Shown here in pieces: positions 16,733 to 27,344 of a stretch of 64,000 bases of DNA. Source of the stretch: Lysobacteraceae bacterium (GTDB lineage Bacteria > Pseudomonadota > Gammaproteobacteria > Xanthomonadales > Xanthomonadaceae); NCBI GenBank assembly GCA_004297225.1, contig SCUI01000010.1:558001-622000 (forward strand), given 5' to 3'. Under the pieces are notes generated by a model, which did not search any database, had not been told where the DNA came from, and saw only the letters and a program-made list of their open reading frames with translations. The position numbers and the translations under genes were made by a program. Each line of letters starts with the position of its first letter. Position 1 is the stretch's first letter.

Positions 16733-17863
16733 TCAGCCGCGGACGGGGTCGCGGCTGTCGTGCGCCTTGCGCAGCAACTCGCTGCTCTCGCGCAGCAGGG
16801 CCGGGGCCAGTTCGCCGAAATATCCCTGGACGTCGTGGAAACGCTCGATCAGCGCGTCGCGCTGGCCGTCGCGTACCAGTTGCAGCAGGTCGTCGAGGGT
16901 TTGCCGGTAATCGCCCAGCAGCTCGGGAAGGTGGGCCGCGGCCATGATGATGTCGGCATACAGTGCCGGGCTTTGCGCGAACAGACGGCCGACCATGGCC
17001 AGTTCCAGCCGGTAGATCGGCGAACTCAACCGCAGCAGTTCCTGCAGGTCCGCGCCCTGGCGCTGCAGGAATGCGCCATAGGCCATGCTGGTGAAGTGGC
17101 GCATCGCCTGGATCAGCACCATCGCGCGGTCATGCTGCACGGGCGACTCATCGCGGAGCACCGCGCCCCAGACCGCCATCTGTTCGAGCAGCCAGCGATA
17201 TTGCGGCTGGCCGCGGCCGTGGCACACGACGATCACCTGCTTGGCCAGGTTGCCCACGTCCGGGCCGAACATCGGGTGCAGCCCGACCACGGGACCCGCA
17301 TGCCGGTCCAGCATCGCCTGCAGTGGCGCCGCCTTGATGCTGGTGACATCGGCGAGCACGCAATCGGCCGGCAGTTCCGGCAACGCGCGGATCACCGCGC
17401 AGGTACGGTCGATCGGCACCGCCACCAGCACCAGTGCGGCATCGGCCAGCGCCTCGCGGGCGTGCCCCCAGTCGTCCTTTTCCAGGGTGCGCAGGGGGTA
17501 TCCCGATCGCGCGAAGAACGTGCCCAGGCATCGCCCCACCGCCCCGTGGCCACCGACGATGACGACCGGCCGCGACAGGTCCCCGGTGGCCGGAAACCGC
17601 GCGTCCTGGGTCGCATACGATTCGCGCATCACCCGCCGCAGGACGTCCTCGACCAGATCGGGACTGACCTGCGCGGCAGCGGCCGCCTCGCGTCGCGCCG
17701 CCAGCAGCTCGGTTTCGCGCTCGGGGACGTACAGCGGCAGGCCGTGGGCGCTCTTGTGTTCGCCCACCGCGGCGGTCATGCGCGCGCGCTGCGCAAGCAA
17801 CTGGATCAGTTCGCCGTCGATGCGGTCGATCTGTGCACGCAATCCGGACAGGTCACTGGACAC
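16733..17863 (-). CDS. tyrA: Bifunctional chorismate mutase / prephenate dehydrogenase (T-protein)
   Basis: Residues about 5-90 form an AroQ chorismate mutase (LRAQIDRIDGELIQLLAQR, VPERETELL). From about 95 a TyrA dehydrogenase follows, with NAD motif VVIVGGHGAVGRCLG and the catalytic-region LHPMFGPD. It turns chorismate into 4-hydroxyphenylpyruvate for tyrosine. The GTG at 17863 is preferred because AGGAGG lies just upstream of it; an ATG at 17878 in frame is possible but sits before that site. A minus-strand -10 (TACAAT) at 17908-17903 fits. It diverges from the dioxygenase gene. Confidence 0.92.
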   Translation of the reverse strand: MSSDLSGLRAQIDRIDGELIQLLAQRARMTAAVGEHKSAHGLPLYVPERETELLAARREAAAAAQVSPDLVEDVLRRVMRESYATQDARFPATGDLSRPVVIVGGHGAVGRCLGTFFARSGYPLRTLEKDDWGHAREALADAALVLVAVPIDRTCAVIRALPELPADCVLADVTSIKAAPLQAMLDRHAGPVVGLHPMFGPDVGNLAKQVIVVCHGRGQPQYRWLLEQMAVWGAVLRDESPVQHDRAMVLIQAMRHFTSMAYGAFLQRQGADLQELLRLSSPIYRLELAMVGRLFAQSPALYADIIMAAAHLPELLGDYRQTLDDLLQLVRDGQRDALIERFHDVQGYFGELAPALLRESSELLRKAHDSRDPVRG

Positions 17864-17903
17864 GTTCGCCCTCCTCATCGCGCCCGAACGCCGGACATCG
17901 ATA

Positions 17904-17934
17904 TTGTAGATACGCCACCCGGGGCTCCTACAAT
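17904..17934 (+). promoter_or_regulatory. Leaderless-type promoter of the dioxygenase gene
   Basis: TACAAT (17929-17934) ends five bases before the ATG at 17940, with TTGTAG 19 bases upstream. Transcription should begin at the start codon. The same region contains a minus-strand TACAAT for tyrA. Confidence 0.55.
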
Positions 17935-17939
17935 GACGC

Positions 17940-18683
17940 ATGGAGCCCGCGTTCCCGCCGCCCTACACGCCCCCCGCCGCGCTGCTCTCGCAACTGCGCG
18001 GGCATGGTTACGCCGTGCTTGCGCCCGAGGCGGTCGCCGGGCTGTGTGGCGTGGGCCTGGACGCGCTGCAGGCGCTGGCGCCGTCCTGGGGCGACCTTCC
18101 GCCAGACCGATACCTGCGCGACGGCGGCCGCTACCGCCAGCGCCGGCATGCCTGCTACGTACTGGCCGATGGCGCCGTGGCGCCGGTACCGCGGCGCGCG
18201 CACTGGCAGTCGCTCGAGTACAACGCGCTGCACGGCGGCATGCATCGCTGGTTCGAACCGATCGAAGCGATGGTCGCTTCGCAGCCTGCGTGGGCGCAAA
18301 CCATGGTTGCCCTGGCGCGCCTTTTCTCGCAGTTGCATGACACGCGCCGCTGGCACGTGGAGGCGCACCAGTTCCGGATCGACACCGCCGACGGCATCGG
18401 CCGGCCGACGCCGGAAGGCGCGCACCGCGATGGCGTGGACTTCGTCGCGGTGTTCCTGGTCGCGCGGGAGAACATCAAGGGCGGCGAAACCCGGGTCTTC
18501 GAAGCCGCCGGTGCCGCGGGCCTGCGCTTCACCCTGGCCCGGCCGTGGTCCCTGCTGCTGCTCGATGATGCGCGCGTGATCCACGAGTCCACGCCGATCC
18601 AGCCGGAGGATCCCGATGCCCCCGGGCATCGCGACACGCTGGTGCTGACCTACCGCGCCGAAGGCTTCCAGGGCGACACCTGA
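17940..18683 (+). CDS. 2OG-Fe dioxygenase family protein
   Basis: The 247-residue protein belongs with the 2OG-Fe dioxygenase family that includes amino acid hydroxylases. It has an HxD metal pair in GAHRDGVDFV (about 161-170), a distal His in RVIHESTPI (about 217) and a C-terminal Arg in TYRAEGF that could bind 2-oxoglutarate. The neighbouring genes concern tyrosine, but a shared pathway is not shown. No ribosome-binding site is visible, in line with leaderless expression. The substrate is unknown. Confidence 0.8.
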   Translation: MEPAFPPPYTPPAALLSQLRGHGYAVLAPEAVAGLCGVGLDALQALAPSWGDLPPDRYLRDGGRYRQRRHACYVLADGAVAPVPRRAHWQSLEYNALHGGMHRWFEPIEAMVASQPAWAQTMVALARLFSQLHDTRRWHVEAHQFRIDTADGIGRPTPEGAHRDGVDFVAVFLVARENIKGGETRVFEAAGAAGLRFTLARPWSLLLLDDARVIHESTPIQPEDPDAPGHRDTLVLTYRAEGFQGDT

Positions 18684-18691
18684 GCGCAGGC

Positions 18692-18697
18692 TACAAT
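18692..18697 (+). promoter_or_regulatory. -10 element for the fumarylacetoacetase-like gene
   Basis: TACAAT lies 25 bases before the ATG at 18723, with CGGAGGAA between them as ribosome-binding site. No clear -35 was found. Confidence 0.4.
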
Positions 18698-18722
18698 CCG
18701 CGGTTCCCCACGGAGGAACCCC

Positions 18723-19712
18723 ATGAAACTCGGAAGCCTCAAGGAAGGCGGGCGCGACGGCACCCTGGTGGTGGTCTCGCGCGACCTTGCGCAGGCGGTG
18801 CGCGCCACCGGCATCGCGCCGACGCTGCAGCGCGCGCTGGAGGACTGGTCGAACATGGCGCCGCGCCTGGCGGCGCTGTCCGAAGCGCTCGACGCCGGCA
18901 GCGCCGACGGCGCCTTCGCGCTGGAAATGCCGGCGCTCGCCGCGCCGCTGCCGCGCGCTTATGAATTCGTCGACGGCAGTGCCTACCTGCCGCACGTGGA
19001 GCGCGTGCGCCGCGCCCGCGGCGCGGAGGTCCCGGCGAGCTTCTACAGCGACCCGCTGATGTACCAGGCGACCAGCGCCGGCTTCCTGGGCCCGCGCGAC
19101 CCGGTGCGCGTGGTGAGCGAGGACTACGGCATCGACCTGGAAGCCGAGATCGTCGTGGTCACCGACGACGTGCCGATGGGGGTGACGGCCGAACAGGCCG
19201 CCGCGCACATCCAGCTGGTCGGCCTGGTCAACGACGTGTCGCTGCGCAACCTGATCCCGGGCGAACTCGCCAAGGGCTTCGGCTTCCTGCAATCCAAGCC
19301 GCGCTCGGCGCTGTCGCCGGTGTTCGTGACGCCGGACGAGCTGGGCGGATCCTGGCGCGGCAACAAGCTGCACCTGCCGCTGGTCACCCACGTCAACGGC
19401 GAATGGTTCGGCGCGCCGGAAGCGGGCGTGGACATGCAGTTCGACTTCGCCCAGCTGGTGGCGCACGCGGCGAAGACGCGGCCGTTGTCGGCGGGCACGA
19501 TCGTCGGCTCGGGCACCATCGCCAACCAGGACACCAGCCTGGGCGCGTCCTGCTTCGCCGAGAAGCGCACGGTCGAGGCACTGGCCACCGGCAAGCCGGT
19601 GACGCCGTTCATGTCGTTCGGCGACCAGGTGCGGATCGAAATGCTCGACCGCGACGGCAACAGCCTGTTCGGCGCCATCGAACAGCGCATCGAGCGGCAG
19701 CCGCTGCCGTAA
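18723..19712 (+). CDS. Fumarylacetoacetate hydrolase family protein
   Basis: The 329-residue protein has the FAH fold: metal and substrate segments PLMYQATSAGFLGPRD, DYGIDLEAEIVVVTDDVP, VGLVNDVSLRN, KGFGFLQSKPRSALSP, and a C-terminal GSGTIANQD. With the adjacent maleylacetoacetate isomerase it fits the last steps of tyrosine and homogentisate breakdown. It is shorter than eukaryotic FAH but typical of proteobacterial homologues. A strong ribosome-binding site precedes ATG 18723. Confidence 0.9.
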   Translation: MKLGSLKEGGRDGTLVVVSRDLAQAVRATGIAPTLQRALEDWSNMAPRLAALSEALDAGSADGAFALEMPALAAPLPRAYEFVDGSAYLPHVERVRRARGAEVPASFYSDPLMYQATSAGFLGPRDPVRVVSEDYGIDLEAEIVVVTDDVPMGVTAEQAAAHIQLVGLVNDVSLRNLIPGELAKGFGFLQSKPRSALSPVFVTPDELGGSWRGNKLHLPLVTHVNGEWFGAPEAGVDMQFDFAQLVAHAAKTRPLSAGTIVGSGTIANQDTSLGASCFAEKRTVEALATGKPVTPFMSFGDQVRIEMLDRDGNSLFGAIEQRIERQPLP

Positions 19713-19742
19713 GATCGGCCAAAGGGAAACCGGGGAGCTTCG

Positions 19743-20402
19743 ATGGATCGTCTGTGCCTGTTTTCGTACTGGCGCTCCAGCGCGTCCTACCGCGTGCGGA
19801 TCGGCCTGAACCTGAAGGCATTGCCGTACGACATCATGCCCGTGCACCTGCTGCGCGACGGTGGCCAGCAACGCACGCCGGAGTTCCGCGAAGCCAACCC
19901 GCAGATGCTGGTGCCGGTGCTGCAGCACGGCCAGCGCATGCTGCGGCAGTCTTTGTCCATCCTCGAGTACCTGGACGAGATGTGGCCGGAGCATCCGCTG
20001 CTGCCCGCGACCGCGCGCGATCGCCAGCGCGTGCGTGCGCTGGCGCAGGTGGTGGCCTGCGACGTCCATCCGCTGAACAACCTGCGCGTGCTGCAGTATT
20101 TCGAGAACGAGTGGGGGGTGCCGCAGGCCGAGCGCGAGAGCTGGGCCAGGCACTGGATGGCGGAAGGCTTCGCCGCTTTCGAGGCACTGCTGCACGACCA
20201 CCCGTCCACCGGTGCCTACTGCGACGGCGACGTGCCGACCCTGGCCGACTGCTGCCTGGTGCCGCAGGTGTACAACGCGCGCCGCTTCGGCCTGGACCTG
20301 TCGCCCTATCCGACCATCGTCCGCATCGAACAGGCCTGCCTGGCGCTGCCCGAGTTCCAGGCCGCCAGGCCGGAAGCCCAGCCGGACGCGCCGGCCACTT
20401 GA
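19743..20402 (+). CDS. maiA: Maleylacetoacetate isomerase (zeta-class GST)
   Basis: MaiA isomerises maleylacetoacetate to fumarylacetoacetate using glutathione. The 219-residue protein carries FSYWRSSASYRVRIGLNLK (active-site Ser region), NPQMLVPVLQHG, the GSH-binding QSLSILEYLDE and the C-terminal TLADCCLVPQVYNARRFG typical of zeta GSTs. It lies 30 bases after the FAH-family gene, whose product acts next in the pathway. Confidence 0.95.
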   Translation: MDRLCLFSYWRSSASYRVRIGLNLKALPYDIMPVHLLRDGGQQRTPEFREANPQMLVPVLQHGQRMLRQSLSILEYLDEMWPEHPLLPATARDRQRVRALAQVVACDVHPLNNLRVLQYFENEWGVPQAERESWARHWMAEGFAAFEALLHDHPSTGAYCDGDVPTLADCCLVPQVYNARRFGLDLSPYPTIVRIEQACLALPEFQAARPEAQPDAPAT

Positions 20403-20412
20403 CCTGCGGGAG

Positions 20413-21513
20413 TCAGGCGAACACGTCCGCGTAGGGATCGTGTTCGCCGGTGGCGCCTTCGGACAGGCGGAACTTCAGGGCCAGTCCCTCACGCGAGTCG
20501 GCCGCGCGCAGCGCGTCCTCCAGGGCGATGCGGCCTTCCTTGTAGAGGCGGTACAGGCACTGGTCGAAGCTCTCCATGCCCGCTTCCAGCGATTCCTCCA
20601 TCGCCTGCTTGATCTCGTGCACCTGGCCGCGGCGCAGCAGGTCGCGGATCACCGGCGTGTTGATCAGCACCTCGGCCGCCGGCAGGCGGCGGCCGTCGGT
20701 GCCGACCACCAGGCGCTGCGAGATCACCGCCTTCAGGTTCAGCGCCAGGTTCATCAGGATGTTCTTGTGCGCGGATTCGTTGAAGAAGTTGAGGATGCGC
20801 TCGATGGTCTGGTCGGCGTTGTTGGAGTGCAGCGTCGCCAGGCACAGGTGGCCGGTCTCGGCGAATGCGATCGCCGCCTCCATCGTGGTCGCGTCCAGGA
20901 TCTCGCCGATCAGGATGACGTCCGGCGCCTCGCGCATCGCGTTCTTCAATGCGTTGTGGAAGGCGTGGGTGTCGATGCCGACCTCGCGCTGGTTGACGAT
21001 CGACTTCTTGTGCTTGTGCAGGTATTCGATCGGGTCCTCGATGGTGAGGATGTGGCCGGCGCTGGTGCTGTTACGGTGGTCGATCATCGACGCCAGGGTC
21101 GTCGACTTGCCCGAGCCGGTGGAGCCGACCAGCAGCACCAGGCCGCGCGGCGCCATGATGATCTGCTTGAGCACCTGCGGCAGCTGCAGCTCCTCGATCG
21201 AGGGGATGGTGCTGCGGATCGCGCGGACCACCATGCCGACCTCGCCGCGCTGCTTGAACACGTTCACGCGGAAGCGGTTGCCGTCAGGCGCGGCGATGGC
21301 CATGTTCATCTCCAGGTCGCGCTCAAACGCCGGGACCTGGCCCTCGTCCATCAGCGAGTAGGCGATCTTCTTGACCATGCCCGGCGGCAGCCCGGCGTTG
21401 CCCAGCGGGTACATCTTGCCCTCGACCTTGATGTACACCGGCGCGCCGGAGGTGAGGAACATGTCCGACGCGTTCTTTTCGACCATCAGCTTGAGGAAAT
21501 AGCTGATATCCAT
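20413..21513 (-). CDS. pilU: Type IV pilus retraction ATPase, PilU type
   Basis: This 366-residue ATPase powers pilus retraction together with PilT. It begins MDISYFLKLMVEKNASD and has Walker A VGSTGSGKSTTLAS, the Asp-box TIEDPIEYLH, and the His-box ETGHLCLATLHSNNADQ. The C-terminus is longer than PilT, as in PilU. The Walker B region reads GEILDATTMEAA where relatives usually have GEIRD. No pilT lies beside it here. ATG 21513 fits the family start; upstream in-frame residues are not conserved. Confidence 0.9.
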   Translation of the reverse strand: MDISYFLKLMVEKNASDMFLTSGAPVYIKVEGKMYPLGNAGLPPGMVKKIAYSLMDEGQVPAFERDLEMNMAIAAPDGNRFRVNVFKQRGEVGMVVRAIRSTIPSIEELQLPQVLKQIIMAPRGLVLLVGSTGSGKSTTLASMIDHRNSTSAGHILTIEDPIEYLHKHKKSIVNQREVGIDTHAFHNALKNAMREAPDVILIGEILDATTMEAAIAFAETGHLCLATLHSNNADQTIERILNFFNESAHKNILMNLALNLKAVISQRLVVGTDGRRLPAAEVLINTPVIRDLLRRGQVHEIKQAMEESLEAGMESFDQCLYRLYKEGRIALEDALRAADSREGLALKFRLSEGATGEHDPYADVFA

Positions 21514-21599
21514 TGCAACGGCCCCTGTGGTCGGCGCCGGCATTGCAGGCGGCGCGCTGGCTGGCGAGAATCGGGCGCACACCCAACCAGGGCGCTCCC

Positions 21600-22547
21600 A
21601 TGACCATCACAAGCTTCGCATACTTCAACCACGCGGGGCTGCTGACGGCGTCACTGTCCGTGCTGCTGCTCGCCGGCTGCGCAACGCTGCCGCCGCCGAC
21701 CGCGGAACTGGCCGAGGCGCAGCAGGCGGTCACGCTCGCCGGCAATGCCGACGCCGACCAGTACCAGCCGGACCTGGTCGCGAGCGCCCGCGCGGAACTG
21801 TCGCGGGCGCAGGCCGCGATGGCCGCCGGCGACAACGACGCGGCGCGCGGCGCGGCGCTGGCGGCGGCCGCGGCCGGCGACCTTGCTGCCGCGCGCAGCC
21901 GCGGCCAGGTACTGGAGCAGGACCTGGCCCAGCGCCGCGCCGAGATCGGCCAGCTGCGTGCGCAGCTGGGCATGCCCGGCGAGGAGGCCGCGCTGGTCGT
22001 GGTGCCCGCGCCGATCGCCGATGCCGAAGCGATGGCGCCGGAAATGCGGCTGCAGGCGCTGGACGCGGACCCGCGTTACGCCGGCCGCGGGGCTTACGAG
22101 CGCCTGCGCGCCCACCAGGCGGTCGACCGGCTCGCGCAGGTGCGCCGCAGCGAGCGCGCCGAGGCGGCCGTGGTCGCCGCCCGCCGGGTGGGCGTGGCCG
22201 AAGTGGCGGCGCGCAACGAGCTGCTGCAGCAGGCCGTCGACCGGGCCGAGCGCAGCCGCAACGAACTGCTGGTGGAAGCCAGCCGGAATGAAGCAGAACG
22301 CGCCCGCGTGGAGGCCGAGCGCCTGCGCGTCCAGGCGCAGATCCAGGCCGAGGAAACCGAGCGCCTGCGGGCCTACCTCGAGGCCGAGGCGAAGGCACGC
22401 CAGCAGGCCGAGGAGGTGATCCTGGACGTGGGCGGCGAGCAGGCCCGCAAGCTGCGCGAGGCACGCGAGCGGGAGGCCGAACTCCAGCGCCAGGAGGCCG
22501 AATTGCTGAAGGAGCAGGAGGCCGCGACCGATCCCGGCGGAACTTGA
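21600..22547 (+). CDS. Coiled-coil lipoprotein with a DUF4398-like N-terminal domain
   Basis: The 315-residue protein has a signal peptide ending in the lipobox LLAGC (Cys27), then a DUF4398-like helical segment (ELAEAQQAVTLAGNADADQY, ARAELSRAQAAMAAGD). From about residue 210 to the end it is a highly charged Arg/Glu/Ala coiled coil. No OmpA domain follows, unlike many relatives. It is probably an outer-membrane-anchored periplasmic protein of envelope function. It diverges from pilU. Confidence 0.75.
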   Translation: MTITSFAYFNHAGLLTASLSVLLLAGCATLPPPTAELAEAQQAVTLAGNADADQYQPDLVASARAELSRAQAAMAAGDNDAARGAALAAAAAGDLAAARSRGQVLEQDLAQRRAEIGQLRAQLGMPGEEAALVVVPAPIADAEAMAPEMRLQALDADPRYAGRGAYERLRAHQAVDRLAQVRRSERAEAAVVAARRVGVAEVAARNELLQQAVDRAERSRNELLVEASRNEAERARVEAERLRVQAQIQAEETERLRAYLEAEAKARQQAEEVILDVGGEQARKLREAREREAELQRQEAELLKEQEAATDPGGT

Positions 22548-22573
22548 TCGTATTCATATGAATCAATAAGTTA

Positions 22574-22594
22574 CAAGGCCCTTGCCGGGCCTTG
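22574..22594 (+). terminator. Hairpin after the coiled-coil lipoprotein gene
   Basis: CAAGGCCC and GGGCCTTG pair around a TTGCC loop. No T-run follows, so termination would be weak or Rho-dependent. Confidence 0.4.
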
Positions 22595-22648
22595 AGAAGG
22601 GGAGTAGGGTCAACCCATGCCCCTGGCTCAGATCCACCTGATGACCCC

Positions 22649-22679
22649 GAACGCCCCGCGCCAAACGGCCGGGGCGTTC
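22649..22679 (+). terminator. Hairpin upstream of the ydcH-like gene
   Basis: GAACGCCCCG (22649-22658) and CGGGGCGTTC (22670-22679) form a perfect 10-bp stem with an 11-base loop, followed by CTGTTT. It may terminate readthrough or form a leader structure 30 bases before the ydcH-like ATG. Confidence 0.45.
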
Positions 22680-22709
22680 CTGTTTCCCGCGTTCGCGAAG
22701 GAGGATGCA

Positions 22710-22925
22710 ATGTTCGAAGGGCAACCCCAGGAAGAAGTCGAGGCACTCATGCAGCACCCCGAGTTCAAGCAGCTCTACCACCGCCACAAGCAGCTCGACC
22801 GGCAGGTGCTGGACGCCGAACTCGGAGTACTCGCGGTCGACGACGTGACCCTGGCGCAGATGAAGCGCGAGAAGCTCGCCGCCAAGGACCGCCTCACGCG
22901 GTTGTACGACGTGCTCCACCACTGA
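22710..22925 (+). CDS. YdcH family (DUF465) small protein
   Basis: The 71-residue protein is a charged helical hairpin with the family pattern HPEFKQLYHRHKQLDRQV and a C-terminal LKREKL-like repeat (MKREKLAAKDRL). DUF465 proteins are common small proteins of unknown function. The start at ATG 22710 has AAGGAGG five bases upstream; a longer in-frame ATG at 22617 would include the terminator-like hairpin and is rejected. Confidence 0.85.
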   Translation: MFEGQPQEEVEALMQHPEFKQLYHRHKQLDRQVLDAELGVLAVDDVTLAQMKREKLAAKDRLTRLYDVLHH

Positions 22926-22983
22926 ACCTGGCTCACGCGGGCGGCGGCGGCCTCCTCGTCGGCCGTCGCCGTCCGCGGGATGT

Positions 22984-23005
22984 CATGGGGGATAATCCCC
23001 CCATG
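22984..23005 (+). promoter_or_regulatory. Palindrome holding the -10 element and start codon of the CBS gene
   Basis: CATGGGGG (22984-22991) and CCCCCATG (22998-23005) are perfect inverted repeats. GATAAT (22991-22996), a -10 match, lies in the centre and ends six bases before the ATG, so the transcript is probably leaderless. A protein bound here would block the promoter directly. Confidence 0.45.
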
Positions 23006-24388
23006 ACCATCCACCAATCCGTGCTCGAACTCATCGGCAACACGCCGATCGTGCAGGCCCAGCGCCTCGACACCGGCCCCTGCACCCTCTACCTGAAGCT
23101 CGAAAGCCAGAATCCCGGCGGCTCGATCAAGGACCGCATCGGCGTTTCGATGATCGAGGCCGCCGAGAAGCGCGGTGACATCCGCCCCGGCGACACGCTC
23201 GTGGAAGGCACCGCCGGCAACACCGGCATCGGCCTGGCGCTGGTCGCCCGGCAGAAGGGCTACAAGCTGATCCTGGTGGTCCCGGACAAGATGAGCCGGG
23301 AGAAGATCTTCAACCTCAAGGCGATGGGCGCGCAGGTGGTGCTGACCCGCAGCGACGTTGCCAAGGGCCATCCGGACTACTACCAGGACATGGCCGCGCG
23401 GATCGCGCGCGAGACGCCTGGCGCCTACTTCATCAACCAGTTCGGCAACCCGGACAACCCCGCGGCGCACGAGCACGGCACCGGGCCGGAACTGCTGCGC
23501 CAGCTGGACGGCAAGCTCGACGCGATCGTGTTCGGTTGCGGCAGCTCGGGCACGATGACCGGCCTGTCGCGCTTCCTCGCCAAGGCTTCGCCGTCCACCG
23601 AGATGATCCTGGCCGATCCGGTCGGCTCGATCCTCGAGGACTACATCAACCGTGGCGAGATCGTCGAAAAGTCCGCGAGCTGGATGGTCGAAGGCATCGG
23701 CGAGGACTTCCTGCCGCCGATCTCCGACTTCACCCGGGTGAAGAAGGCCTACGCGATCCCCGACAAGGAAAGCTTCCTCACCGCGCGCGAGCTGCTGGAG
23801 AAGGAAGGCATCCTCGGCGGCTCCTCGACCGGCACGCTGCTGGCCGCGGCGCTGCGCTGGTGCCGCGAGCAGACCGAGCCGAAGACCGTGCTCACCTTCG
23901 TCTGCGACACCGGCAACAAGTACCTGTCGAAGATGTACAACGACTACTGGATGCTGGACAACGGCTTCCTGGAGCGCGAGCCGCACGGCGACCTGCGCGA
24001 CCTGATCCTGCGGCCGTTCGCGCAGCGCGACACGGTGGTGGTCGGGCCGAACGACCTGCTGGTCACCGCCTACCAGCGGATGAAACTCTACGACGTCTCG
24101 CAGCTGCCGGTGATGGAAGGCGACGAGCTGGTCGGCATCCTCGACGAATCCGACGTGCTGCTGCACGTGTACGGCGACGAGGCGAAGTTCCGCGACCCGG
24201 TTTCCACCGCCATGGTGAGCAAGCTCGACAGGCTGGACGTGAAATCGCCGATCCAGGCGCTGCTGCCGGTGTTCGACCGCGGCCACGTGGCCATCGTCAC
24301 CGATGGCGGCCGTACCGACGGCGGCAGGTTCCTCGGGTTGATCACCCGGATCGACCTGTTGAATTACTTGCGGCGGCGGGTGCATTAG
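23003..24388 (+). CDS. Cystathionine beta-synthase with C-terminal CBS domains
   Basis: The 461-residue PLP enzyme condenses homocysteine and serine, or acts on related thiols. The fold type II core has KLESQNPGGSIKDR (PLP Lys near 43), EGTAGNTGIG, the phosphate loop GCGSSGT and GGSSTGT. From about residue 335 two CBS domains follow (RDTVVVGPNDLL, MEGDELVGILDESDVLL). Upstream of the Xps operon by nine bases, it may share its transcript. Its pathway partner metB lies 16 kb further along. Confidence 0.92.
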   Translation: MTIHQSVLELIGNTPIVQAQRLDTGPCTLYLKLESQNPGGSIKDRIGVSMIEAAEKRGDIRPGDTLVEGTAGNTGIGLALVARQKGYKLILVVPDKMSREKIFNLKAMGAQVVLTRSDVAKGHPDYYQDMAARIARETPGAYFINQFGNPDNPAAHEHGTGPELLRQLDGKLDAIVFGCGSSGTMTGLSRFLAKASPSTEMILADPVGSILEDYINRGEIVEKSASWMVEGIGEDFLPPISDFTRVKKAYAIPDKESFLTARELLEKEGILGGSSTGTLLAAALRWCREQTEPKTVLTFVCDTGNKYLSKMYNDYWMLDNGFLEREPHGDLRDLILRPFAQRDTVVVGPNDLLVTAYQRMKLYDVSQLPVMEGDELVGILDESDVLLHVYGDEAKFRDPVSTAMVSKLDRLDVKSPIQALLPVFDRGHVAIVTDGGRTDGGRFLGLITRIDLLNYLRRRVH

Positions 24389-24397
24389 CATTCGGCG

Positions 24398-26125
<1,728 letters not shown>

Positions 26126-26128
26126 TCC

Positions 26129-27328
26129 ATGCGGTTCCGCTACGAAGGGGTGGATGCCGGCGGCAACGCGGCCAGCGGCCACCTCGAGGCGGCCTCCGAG
26201 CGCGAGGCCTCGCGCCAGCTGGCGGCGCAGGGCATCACCGTGGTCGCCCTGCGCGAGCAGCGCGAACGCGGGCAGTGGCTGCGCCACCGCGCGCGCGCCT
26301 CGACCCGCGAACTGCAACTGGTACTGCAGGAATTCGCGACGCTGCTCGGCGCCGGCGTGTCGCTGGCGACGGCGCTGTCGTCGCTGGCGAAATCCAGCCA
26401 CCATCCCGTGCTCACCGCGGCTTTCGCCGGGATGGAGCGTGCCGTGCGCCGCGGCGAGAGCTTCAGCGCGGCGTTCCGTGCGTCGGGCCTGCCGATCCCG
26501 GAATACTTCCACCAGCTGGTGCAGGCCGGCGAAGCCACCGGCCGCCTCGCCGAGTCGCTGCGCGCGGGCGTGGAGCAGTTCGAATACGACCAGCGCGTGG
26601 CCGCTGAATTCCGCGCCGCGCTGGTGTATCCGTCGGTGCTGGTCGGTTCGGGCATCGCCGCGGTCGGGATCATCTTCCTCTGGGTGGTGCCGCGCTTCGG
26701 CGGCCTGCTGACCCAGCATGGCGAGCAGATGCCCGCGCTGTCGCGCTGGACCATCACCACCGGCGTCTGGCTCAGCAACAACGCCTGGCTGGTGCTGCTC
26801 GCGATCGTCGCGCTGGCGGTGGGCGCGCGAGCGCTCTGGCGCCAGCCGGGATTCCGCGACCGGCTGGCGGAGCGTGCGGCGAGCCTGCCGGTACTCGGCG
26901 AATGGCTGGTCGAAGCCGAAGTCGGGCGCTGGGCCAGTACGCTGGCGGCGCTGCTCAACGGCCGCGTCGAGCTGATCCGCGCGCTCGGGCTGGCCGCGGG
27001 CTCGGTGCGCCTGGCCTTCATCCGCAACCGCCTGTCGCTGGTCGCGCGGACGGTGAAGGGAGGTTCCACCCTGTCGGCCGCGCTGCGCGAACATCGCGCG
27101 CTCAATCCGACCGGCTACGACCTGGTCGCGGTCGGCGAGGCCAGCGGCGAACTGCCCAAGCTGCTCGCCGCGCTCGCCCGCCTGTACGAAACCACCGGCC
27201 GCGACCGCATGAAGCGCGCGTTGCAATTGATCGAACCGCTGGCGATCATTGTGATCGGCGCCGTGGTCGGGATCATCGTCACCGCCATCGTGCTCGCCAT
27301 CACCAGCGTCAACGACGTGCCGCTCTGA
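26129..27328 (+). CDS. gspF: Type II secretion inner-membrane protein GspF/XpsF
   Basis: The 399-residue platform protein has two repeated T2SSF domains, each with a GESFSAAFRA/GGSTLSAALRE-like motif, and three membrane segments (near 165-185, 215-235 and 375-395). The GEATGRLAESL and GEASGELPKLL segments are family markers. It couples the GspE motor to pseudopilus assembly. Confidence 0.96.
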   Translation: MRFRYEGVDAGGNAASGHLEAASEREASRQLAAQGITVVALREQRERGQWLRHRARASTRELQLVLQEFATLLGAGVSLATALSSLAKSSHHPVLTAAFAGMERAVRRGESFSAAFRASGLPIPEYFHQLVQAGEATGRLAESLRAGVEQFEYDQRVAAEFRAALVYPSVLVGSGIAAVGIIFLWVVPRFGGLLTQHGEQMPALSRWTITTGVWLSNNAWLVLLAIVALAVGARALWRQPGFRDRLAERAASLPVLGEWLVEAEVGRWASTLAALLNGRVELIRALGLAAGSVRLAFIRNRLSLVARTVKGGSTLSAALREHRALNPTGYDLVAVGEASGELPKLLAALARLYETTGRDRMKRALQLIEPLAIIVIGAVVGIIVTAIVLAITSVNDVPL

Positions 27329-27344
27329 GCCGTCCGGAGTCAAG

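Noticed and set aside
22617-22709. A longer start for the ydcH-like gene
   Set aside because: The extra residues would be encoded across a terminator-like hairpin, and the family N-terminus with AAGGAGG lies at 22710.
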